A DNA stretch of 5,733 nucleotides from Dehalococcoidia bacterium (lineage in GTDB: Bacteria > Chloroflexota > Dehalococcoidia > GIF9 > AB-539-J10): the NCBI GenBank assembly GCA_029857995.1, contig JAOUFZ010000106.1:1-5733 (forward strand). Reading direction: 5' to 3'. Below the pieces are notes generated by a model that was given only the letters and a program-made list of their open reading frames with translations, had not been told where the DNA came from and did not search any database. Numbering within the stretch: the stretch's first letter is position 1; every line of letters begins with the position of its first letter. Positions 1 to 4,314 of the stretch are shown piece by piece. Made by a program: the position numbers and the translations under genes.

Positions 1-1544
1 GCCTCTTCCTGGTCCACTATCCTCTGGTGAATCCTTTCCTCCATGTGGACCAATTTATCAGTTTCCGTTTCCATCATCCGGGAAACGGGTATGCCCGTCC
101 ACTGGGCAACCAGTCCTGCAATATCCTCCTCATCTACCACACTGTCAATTTTCTTATCTTTTTGCCACTTTAGTTTGGCTTGGTTGTACTCTTGTTCCAA
201 ACGTATCCTTTCCGCCTTCAATTCAGCAGCTTTCTGATAGTCCTGCCGTTGTGAAACAGCATCCTCCTCATCACGCAGGTGTTTCATTTTTCGGTCCAAA
301 GTCTTAACTTCCTCGGGAGCGCTTTCCATATCAAGACGTAGCTTGCTGGCCGCTTCGTCAATCAAGTCAATTGCCTTGTCCGGCAAGAATCTATCGGATA
401 TATATCTCTGGCTCAGTTTGGCAGCAGCTACCAGAGCGGAATCGTCGATTTTTATTTTGTGATGTGCTTCGTACCGAGGTCGAAGCCCCCGGAGCATCTC
501 TATAGTGGCTTCCACGCCGGGTTCATCAAGGTAAACAGGGCTGAAACGTCTCTCCAGTGCTTTATCTTTCTCCACGTGCTTTCGATATTCATCTAATGTA
601 GTGGCTCCGATACATTGAATCTCACCACGAGCCAGTGCCGGCTTTAGCATATTACTGGCGTCAATTGCTCCCTCAGCAGCTCCAGCCCCCACCACAGTGT
701 GAAGCTCATCAATGAACATGATAATCTCGCCGGCCGCTTGCTTTGCTTCATCTAAGACTGCCTTCAGTCTTTCCTCAAACTCCCCGCGGAATTTGCTTCC
801 CGCTACCAGTGCTCCCATGTCTAGAGCCACCACCTTTTTCCCCTTCAAGGAATCGGGGACATCTTCAGCGGCGATTTTCTGAGCTAATCCCTCAGCGATA
901 GCCGTCTTGCCCACGCCAGCATCGCCAATAATCACGGGATTGTTCTTGGTGCGCCGGGAAAGTATTTGGATCACACGTTTGATTTCATTTTCCCTTCCGA
1001 TTACGGGATCGAGTTTGCCTTGACGAGCTAACTCCGTGAGGTCATGCCCATATTTCTCCAGGGAGCGGTATTTGCTTTCCGCCTGGCGATCGGTAACCCT
1101 ATGACCGCCACGGATTTTCTGTAAGGCTTGATAAATCTTTTCCTGGTTAATGCCAGACTCACCCAGAATTGTTGCTGCCTCACCTCTGGTTTCCCCGGCA
1201 ATGGCAATGAGCAAATGCTCGGTGCTGACAAACTCATCCTTGAGCCTGTCAGCTTCCCTGTTGGCATTTTCGAGAAGAGCAGAAATCCGCGGAGTGGCAT
1301 AAATTTGCCCCGCTTCATAGGTCACCTTGGGAAAACCTTCAAGCGTTGCTCCTACCCGCTTTCTCACCACATCAACGTCCACACCTAGCATCTGGATGAT
1401 ATCCCTGGTTATTCCTTTTTCCTGCTCCAGCAACGCCAACAATACATGCTCTACATCCCACTGATTATGGCGATAGCGACGAACTAACTCTTGTGAAGCG
1501 GCTAGAACCTCCTGTGCCTGTTCAGTAAATTTCTCTGGTTTCAA
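1..1544 (-). CDS. clpB: Hsp100 AAA+ ATPase, ClpB-like with short ClpC-type middle domain (partial, C-terminus outside window)
   Basis: Hexameric AAA+ unfoldase of the cytosol that threads aggregated or misfolded proteins through its pore. About 514 residues are visible. The Clp N-domain spans roughly residues 1-145. It is followed by the ClpB-style linker GGHRVTD and NBD1, with Walker A GDAGVGKT (207-214; usual family form GEPGVGKT), Walker B FIDE (277-280) and the arginine-finger pair R332/R333 in ALERRF. NBD1 wording (ALDMGALVAG, VGAGAAEGA) is ClpB-like. The middle domain is not: only about 86 residues lie between DEAAS (396) and WTG (482), against roughly 150 in E. coli ClpB, and the segment EEDAVSQRQDYQKAAELK resembles ClpC. 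NBD2 and any ClpP-docking loop lie outside the window. The start is TTG at 1544: it has a strong AAGGAGGT nine bases upstream, no other start codon lies nearby, and residue 2 onward aligns with family N-termini. It sits 4 bp after hspR, so it is co-transcribed. Whether it is a disaggregase (ClpB) or a protease partner (ClpC) cannot be settled here. Confidence 0.95.
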   Translation of the reverse strand, partial: MKPEKFTEQAQEVLAASQELVRRYRHNQWDVEHVLLALLEQEKGITRDIIQMLGVDVDVVRKRVGATLEGFPKVTYEAGQIYATPRISALLENANREADRLKDEFVSTEHLLIAIAGETRGEAATILGESGINQEKIYQALQKIRGGHRVTDRQAESKYRSLEKYGHDLTELARQGKLDPVIGRENEIKRVIQILSRRTKNNPVIIGDAGVGKTAIAEGLAQKIAAEDVPDSLKGKKVVALDMGALVAGSKFRGEFEERLKAVLDEAKQAAGEIIMFIDELHTVVGAGAAEGAIDASNMLKPALARGEIQCIGATTLDEYRKHVEKDKALERRFSPVYLDEPGVEATIEMLRGLRPRYEAHHKIKIDDSALVAAAKLSQRYISDRFLPDKAIDLIDEAASKLRLDMESAPEEVKTLDRKMKHLRDEEDAVSQRQDYQKAAELKAERIRLEQEYNQAKLKWQKDKKIDSVVDEEDIAGLVAQWTGIPVSRMMETETDKLVHMEERIHQRIVDQEE

Positions 1545-1548
1545 CCTT

Positions 1549-1929
1549 CTATACCTCCTTCCATTCTGCGTCTTCTATTATGTCTTCTATTATGTCTTCT
1601 ATTTCAGTTTCGCCAATCATCTTGACTCTCTTTTCCATCTCCTCAAGCTGCTGCTCCATATCCTTCATCCTCTGCATCAACTTCAACACCACCTCTACCC
1701 CAGCCAGATTAACACCACAATCGCACATCAGAGCCTTAATATAGCGCAAGTGGTCAATGTTTTCCTCGGAATAGAGGCGGATATTGCCACTCGAGCGCTC
1801 GGGCTGCACCAGCCCCAGCCTTTCGTAATACCGCAATGTGTGAGCCTCTATGCCTATCATCCTGGCGGCTATGCTTATTACGTATCTCGGTTTGGATTCC
1901 CAGTCTACCATCGTGGCACCTCGCTTCAT
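1549..1929 (-). CDS. hspR: HspR-type MerR-family heat-shock repressor
   Basis: Transcriptional repressor of chaperone genes. In Streptomyces and Mycobacterium, HspR binds inverted repeats in chaperone promoters with DnaK as co-repressor. Here the winged-helix domain spans about residues 15-85: YVISIAARMIG, then TLRYYERLGLVQPERS, a wing with RLYSEENIDHLRYI, then GVNLAGVEVVLKL. RxSGNxRxYS and GVNLAGV are typical of HspR. A coiled-coil-like, Met/Glu-rich helix (85-105) and a strongly acidic tail follow; that tail is built from a 12-bp tandem repeat. The full reading frame is 126 residues. The ATG at 1929 overlaps the dnaJ-like stop as ATGA and has no clear ribosome site, implying translational coupling. 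A second ATG at 1911 (residue 7) has GAGGT six bases upstream and would give 120 residues; both remain possible. A Cys-Asp-Cys at 69-71 is unusual for the family. The identification is firm; its targets are inferred. Confidence 0.92.
   Translation of the reverse strand: MKRGATMVDWESKPRYVISIAARMIGIEAHTLRYYERLGLVQPERSSGNIRLYSEENIDHLRYIKALMCDCGVNLAGVEVVLKLMQRMKDMEQQLEEMEKRVKMIGETEIEDIIEDIIEDAEWKEV
1553..1560 (-). promoter_or_regulatory. Ribosome binding site of the Hsp100 gene, inside the end of hspR
   Basis: AAGGAGGT on the minus strand, with nine bases from GGAGG to the TTG at 1544. It lies within the last codons of hspR and decides the TTG start. The strong site probably offsets the weak start codon and couples Hsp100 translation to that of the repressor. 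Confidence 0.85.
1571..1603 (-). repeat. 12-bp in-frame tandem repeat in the hspR 3' end
   Basis: Plus-strand unit TCTTCTATTATG occurs at 1571-1582 and 1583-1594, then nine further bases of a third copy (1595-1603). Read on the minus strand it encodes repeated Glu-Asp-Ile-Ile. The unit length is a multiple of three, so slippage would lengthen or shorten the acidic tail of HspR without a frameshift. Confidence 0.9.
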
Positions 1930-2912
1930 GTTGGTCGCAAGGACCGCAATTTCTCAAATAGTTTTCTTTCCTCCTCGGTCAAATTGGTGGGGAGGACTAC
2001 TTTTACCTTCGCAAATAAGCTACCGTAATTTGCATTGCCTAGCTGCGGCATGCCTTTTCCGGCCAAGCGAAAAATCTTGCCGTTTTGAGTCTCCGGTGGA
2101 ATTCTAAGAGATAGAGTGCCATTCAAAGTGGGCAATCTGACCTCGCCACCTAGCGTGGTGGTGGCTAAAGGCACTGAGACTTCAGAGTAAAGATCATCTC
2201 CCTTGCGCTCAAAGAGTTTATGGGGCAGAACTTTAACAACTAGATAAAGGTCACCTTTGCTGCCTCCGGTATGACCTGGCACACCTTCCCCCGCTATACG
2301 AATCCTCGAACCATCTCTAACTCCCGCGGGAATCTTAACCTCCAAGCGCTTGGGAATTGCCTTGGCACCGGCACCATTGCAAATGGTACAGACTCGATTG
2401 CCCACTCTGCCTGTGCCGCCACAAGCGGTACAGGGCTCCGCGGTCTCAAGCTGTATAACACGTGCAGAGCTATGGTAAGCTTCCTCAAGGCTTACCTCAA
2501 TGGTAGACTCTATATCCTGACCACGCTGTGGCCCACGCTTCATCCTGGAACCCATACCGGAATCCCCGAACAAGCTCGAGAAAATGTCGCCAAAGTCGCT
2601 CAGGTCGCCATATTCGACAGTTGTGCCATCTTTGCCAAAATCCCATTTAACTCCTCCTCGGCCTCCAGCTTTGGCAAACTGCTCAGCATATTCCCACTGG
2701 TCACCAAATTGATCATACTTCTTGCGCTTTTCAGGATTGGAAAGGACTTCGTGAGCAGCGTTTATCTCCTTAAATTTTGCCTCAGCCGATTTATCGCCAG
2801 GGTTGAGGTCAGGATGGTGCTTGCGAGCCAAACGGCGGTAGGCCTGCTTGATTTCCTTTTCCGAAGCGTTCCTACTTAAGCCTAAAATCTGATAATAATC
2901 CTTGTTCGCCAT
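1926..2912 (-). CDS. DnaJ/CbpA-like J-domain co-chaperone with a reduced zinc region (two of four Cys motifs)
   Basis: J-protein that stimulates DnaK ATPase and delivers clients. The J-domain is at 5-70 with HPD at 33-35. A G/F-type linker follows (about 71-130), containing DFGDIFSSLFG as in DnaJ and CbpA. The zinc region has only two CxxCxGxG motifs, CTACGGTG (Cys161, 164) and CTICNGAG (Cys175, 178), enough for one four-Cys site. The segment after the second motif (KRLEVKIPAGV) matches what follows motif 4 in DnaJ, so motifs 1 and 4 appear to be kept and the arm with motifs 2 and 3 to be lost. C-terminal domains I and II follow (about 188-320). At 328 residues it is shorter than classical DnaJ (about 375) and longer than CbpA (about 306). 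ATG 2912 has AGGGAA seven bases upstream. It is the first gene of the operon with hspR and the Hsp100 gene; its TGA overlaps the hspR ATG. Databases could name it dnaJ or cbpA. Confidence 0.95.
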   Translation of the reverse strand: MANKDYYQILGLSRNASEKEIKQAYRRLARKHHPDLNPGDKSAEAKFKEINAAHEVLSNPEKRKKYDQFGDQWEYAEQFAKAGGRGGVKWDFGKDGTTVEYGDLSDFGDIFSSLFGDSGMGSRMKRGPQRGQDIESTIEVSLEEAYHSSARVIQLETAEPCTACGGTGRVGNRVCTICNGAGAKAIPKRLEVKIPAGVRDGSRIRIAGEGVPGHTGGSKGDLYLVVKVLPHKLFERKGDDLYSEVSVPLATTTLGGEVRLPTLNGTLSLRIPPETQNGKIFRLAGKGMPQLGNANYGSLFAKVKVVLPTNLTEEERKLFEKLRSLRPT

Positions 2913-2917
2913 GTCTT

Positions 2918-2923
2918 TTCCCT
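2918..2923 (-). promoter_or_regulatory. Ribosome binding site of the dnaJ-like operon
   Basis: AGGGAA on the minus strand, with seven bases from GGG to the ATG at 2912. It is a moderate Shine-Dalgarno match that supports this start. Confidence 0.6.
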
Positions 2924-2940
2924 ATCGATTTTTGTTTTCA

Positions 2941-2969
2941 ATTATAAAATGGCTTAAAGTTTTTGTCAA
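2941..2969 (-). promoter_or_regulatory. Sigma70-type promoter of the dnaJ-like/hspR/Hsp100 operon
   Basis: On the minus strand, -35 TTGACA (2969-2964), a 17-bp spacer and -10 TATAAT (2946-2941): both hexamers match the consensus perfectly at the optimal spacing. Transcription would start near 2934, giving a leader of about 20 nt before the ATG at 2912. A promoter this strong needs a repressor, which fits HspR control. No alternative heat-shock sigma site was needed to explain it. Confidence 0.9.
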
Positions 2970-2971
2970 AT

Positions 2972-2997
2972 AGTTTGCAACACATGTCGAGGAAACT
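2972..2997. promoter_or_regulatory. Candidate operator: interrupted dyad between the two divergent promoters
   Basis: AGTTT at 2972-2976 and AAACT at 2993-2997 are perfect inverted arms whose centre (2984.5) coincides exactly with the palindrome ACATGT (2982-2987). Ten of the intervening bases do not pair, apart from one further matching position per arm. The dyad fills the 27 bp between the two -35 boxes and touches the hsp20 -35, so a bound dimer could block both promoters. It does not match the known HspR site CTTGAGT-N7-ACTCAAG. Assignment to HspR is inference. Confidence 0.4.
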
Positions 2998-3025
2998 TGA
3001 CACAATTGTCTAACTCCCTTATAAT
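2997..3025 (+). promoter_or_regulatory. Sigma70-type promoter of hsp20
   Basis: TTGACA (2997-3002), a 17-bp spacer and TATAAT (3020-3025), again a perfect consensus match. The start would be near 3032, giving a leader of about 50 nt. A short inverted repeat GACA-CAAT-TGTC (2999-3010) overlaps the -35 and could be part of an operator. It is arranged back to back with the operon promoter, the -35 boxes being 27 bp apart. Confidence 0.9.
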
Positions 3026-3035
3026 CCTTAGCTGA

Positions 3036-3054
3036 ACTGAGAGTGGGGCTCAGT
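3036..3054 (+). promoter_or_regulatory. Inverted repeat in the hsp20 leader (operator or hairpin)
   Basis: ACTGAG (3036-3041), seven bases, then CTCAGT (3049-3054): perfect six-base arms just downstream of the predicted start. An overlapping alternative pairs CTTA.CTGA (3027-3035, one bulge) with TCAGTAAG (3050-3057). The core TGAG...CTCA recalls the HspR site, but the spacing between these cores is 7 rather than 9 bp. It could be a repressor site in DNA or a 5' stem-loop in RNA; it does not cover the ribosome site. Confidence 0.4.
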
Positions 3055-3066
3055 AAGAAACTAAAG

Positions 3067-3076
3067 AAGGAGGTGA
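3067..3076 (+). promoter_or_regulatory. Ribosome binding site of hsp20
   Basis: AAGGAGGTGA is a near-perfect complement of the 16S 3' end, eight bases from GGAGG to the ATG at 3082. It is one of the strongest sites in the window and, with the consensus promoter, points to very high expression when derepressed. Confidence 0.9.
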
Positions 3077-3081
3077 GATAA

Positions 3082-3549
3082 ATGGCTATAGAAAGATGGC
3101 AACCTTTTAGCGAACTCATGAGCCTGAGACAGGCAATGGACAAGCTGTTCGAGGACAGCTTTGTGCGCCCCTCTCGTGCTTTGGCCGTCCTTGGTGAATT
3201 AACTGTACCAGCCCTGGATGTTTACCAGACACCCAACGAAGTAGTGGTGAAGGCAACTTTGCCCGGGCTGAAGCCAGAGGATATCAGTATTGATATCACC
3301 GGCGAAACCCTGACCATCAGGGGAGAGACCAAAGCGGAAGAGGAAATCAAGAAAGAGGACTACCTGTACCAGGAGAGACGTTATGGTTCCTTTTCCCGCA
3401 GAGTGGTTCTTCCCGGCGGACTTAAAACAGACAAGGCTGAGGCAACGATGGAGGATGGCGTTCTGACTCTGACCATCCCCAAAGCTGAAGAAGTAAAACC
3501 CAAAGCAATTAAAGTCAAGGCTAAAGAGAAGCCTAAAGAGAAGAAATGA
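3082..3549 (+). CDS. hsp20: Small heat-shock protein (Hsp20 / alpha-crystallin family)
   Basis: ATP-independent cytosolic holdase that forms oligomers and traps unfolding proteins for later recovery by Hsp70/Hsp100 machines. The protein has 155 residues, typical for the family. A helical N-terminal arm with WQPFSELMSLRQAMDKLFED (6-25) precedes the alpha-crystallin domain at about 43-134. Hallmarks are ALDVYQTPNEVVVKATLPGLKPEDI, ERRYGSFSRRVVLP (98-111) and GVLTLTIPK (126-134). The C-terminal anchoring motif is I143-K-V145 (I-x-I/V), followed by a very lysine-rich tail ending KEKPKEKK. Start ATG 3082 is fixed by the strong ribosome site. The gene is divergent from the dnaJ-like/hspR/Hsp100 operon and shares its regulatory region, so joint control is likely. 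It ends 6 bp from the convergent Nudix stop with no visible terminator. Function is secure from sequence. Confidence 0.96.
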   Translation: MAIERWQPFSELMSLRQAMDKLFEDSFVRPSRALAVLGELTVPALDVYQTPNEVVVKATLPGLKPEDISIDITGETLTIRGETKAEEEIKKEDYLYQERRYGSFSRRVVLPGGLKTDKAEATMEDGVLTLTIPKAEEVKPKAIKVKAKEKPKEKK

Positions 3550-3555
3550 CTATTA

Positions 3556-4095
3556 TCATGCCCCACTCTCAGACTTCAACAAATCGATGAACTGCTTTAG
3601 AATCCTGGCGGTAGCTCCCCAGATGACATGCCCTTCATACTCATAGGCGTAAGAATCTTGCTTGAAATTGGCTTCATCTATCAGAAATGACAGGGGAACA
3701 GAAAAGGCTCCCTTGACTTCTCTGCCGTTGGTCCGCAAAGAGTTAGGATGAGATATGAAGGCAACAAAAGGCGAAATGACATAGTTAGTGACAAAGGTTA
3801 TAATATCGTCAAGCTCCCCTAAAATTTCAATATCTTTAGCCTCTAGACCTATCTCTTCCTCGGCCTCCCTGAGGACAGTTTGGAGTAAGTCGGAATCGGA
3901 TGGCTCCCGAGTGCCCCCGGGAAAGCATACCTGCCCTTTGTGAAATACTACCTCATCGCTTCTCTCTGTAAACAGGATATGGTATTGCCCCTGGCTATAA
4001 AAAAGAGGCATGAGCACTGCCGAAGCCTTAAGGTTTTCGCCAGTGATTCTTTCTTTCTTACGATGACGGAGGATTCTTTTGATCTGCTGTTGCAC
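3556..4095 (-). CDS. Nudix hydrolase, CoA pyrophosphatase (NudL/UPF0035) type
   Basis: Probable metal-dependent hydrolase splitting coenzyme A or its derivatives into 3',5'-ADP and 4'-phosphopantetheine. The family signature is clear: LFTERSDEVVFHKGQVCFPGG (41-61) matches the CoA-pyrophosphatase pattern LLTxRS...GQVxFPGG. It leads into the Nudix helix REAEEEIGL (76-84), with metal-binding glutamates E77, E80 and E81. The GxxxxxE part of the generic Nudix box is not kept, as in NudL relatives. At 179 residues it is slightly shorter than E. coli NudL (192). The start is GTG at 4095: an in-frame TGA lies at about 4126-4128, with no other start codon between. No Shine-Dalgarno site is visible and a -10 box ends only nine bases upstream, so the mRNA may be leaderless. 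It is convergent with hsp20 and divergent from dnaJ. Substrate is inferred from family; no link with heat shock is shown. Confidence 0.9.
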   Translation of the reverse strand: MQQQIKRILRHRKKERITGENLKASAVLMPLFYSQGQYHILFTERSDEVVFHKGQVCFPGGTREPSDSDLLQTVLREAEEEIGLEAKDIEILGELDDIITFVTNYVISPFVAFISHPNSLRTNGREVKGAFSVPLSFLIDEANFKQDSYAYEYEGHVIWGATARILKQFIDLLKSESGA

Positions 4096-4104
4096 GATGC
4101 CGTG

Positions 4105-4129
4105 ATTATACCACCTCTCAAGGTGTCAA
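4105..4129 (-). promoter_or_regulatory. Putative promoter of the Nudix gene with a short 13-bp spacer
   Basis: On the minus strand, TATAAT at 4110-4105 and TTGACA at 4129-4124. Both are consensus hexamers, but only 13 bp apart instead of 17. At normal spacing the -35 position reads GTATTT, which is poor. The -10 places the start within about three bases of the GTG at 4095. The -10 is likely real; the role of the TTGACA is uncertain. Confidence 0.55.
4112..4125. promoter_or_regulatory. Inverted repeat inside the Nudix promoter spacer
   Basis: CACCT (4112-4116), CTCA, then AGGTG (4121-4125): perfect five-base arms with a four-base centre, filling the gap between the -35 and -10 hexamers. On the minus strand the centre reads CTTGAG with flanks, matching one half of the HspR consensus CTTGAGT. 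It may be an operator; short repeats like this also occur by chance. Confidence 0.3.
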
Positions 4130-4276
4130 ATACTTGCCACTTCGCAACCTTAGATTGTTCACCGACCCGTGAAGGAAAGGAAGGAGGTTGTAGAGAGCGG
4201 CGCACCCCTCTGTCATCTATGCTCCCCTCTCCCTTGTCAAGGTGGACAGGTTGCTGATTGTTCTCTGTTGCAGAAG
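4130..4276. other. Non-coding stretch between the Nudix and dnaJ promoters
   Basis: The middle of a 219-bp gene-free region (4096-4314). I find no gene here. It holds a purine-rich run ending in an orphan Shine-Dalgarno-like AAGGAGGT (4181-4188) followed at once by TTG TAG, so it starts nothing useful. GCAACCT (4144-4150) is complementary to AGGTTGC (4248-4254) and partly to AGGTTG (4185-4190). TCAAGGTG occurs at 4237-4244 and at 4118-4125, and CCTTG-T-CAAGG (4232-4242) is an 11-bp palindrome. No promoter or terminator here is convincing. Confidence 0.5.
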
Positions 4277-4306
4277 TTGTCAGCATAAGCATTTAAGAGC
4301 TATACT
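4277..4306 (+). promoter_or_regulatory. Putative promoter of dnaJ giving a leaderless or near-leaderless mRNA
   Basis: TTGTCA (4277-4282, five of six consensus bases), an 18-bp spacer, and TATACT (4301-4306, five of six). Only eight bases separate the -10 from the ATG at 4315, so transcription would start within about two bases of the start codon. The absence of a ribosome site before this ATG agrees. Confidence 0.6.
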
Positions 4307-4310
4307 TAAA
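4292..4310. promoter_or_regulatory. Inverted repeat over the dnaJ -10 box (candidate operator)
   Basis: TTTAAG (4292-4297), seven bases, then CTTAAA (4305-4310): perfect six-base arms that enclose and overlap TATACT. A dimeric repressor bound here would block polymerase. The arm length and N7 spacing equal those of the hsp20-leader repeat, with weak sequence likeness (TrAG...CTyA). Which regulator would bind is unknown. Confidence 0.4.
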
Positions 4311-4314
4311 GATT

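Noticed and set aside
1..1544. Unusual Walker A (GDAGVGKT) as a sign of an inactive ATPase
   Set aside because: The catalytic Gly-Lys-Thr, Walker B Asp-Glu and both arginine fingers are intact; changes at the second and third positions are tolerated in P-loops.
2271..2879. A 202-codon plus-strand open frame opposite the dnaJ-like gene
   Set aside because: It lies wholly antisense to a well-matched J-protein, has no recognisable family features and no upstream ribosome site; its length follows from the codon pattern of the true gene.
2913..3081. Search for a canonical HspR site (CTTGAGT-N7-ACTCAAG) or a CIRCE element (TTAGCACTC-N9-GAGTGCTAA)
   Set aside because: Only partial half-sites such as CTTGAC and TTAGCTGA are present; neither full element occurs in either intergenic region.
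3026..3081. hsp20 leader as an RNA thermometer of the ROSE or fourU kind
   Set aside because: I see no leader segment complementary to the ribosome site AAGGAGGTGA; the visible stem lies upstream and leaves the site open.
3556..4095. Missing Glu in the GxxxxxE part of the Nudix box as evidence of inactivation
   Set aside because: NudL-type CoA pyrophosphatases differ from the generic box in this part, and the metal-binding REAEEEIGL helix is complete.
3948..4292. Minus-strand frame of 114 codons covering the Nudix start and the intergenic DNA
   Set aside because: It overlaps the Nudix gene in another frame, and the Nudix frame has the full family signature. The intergenic part carries promoter elements instead.
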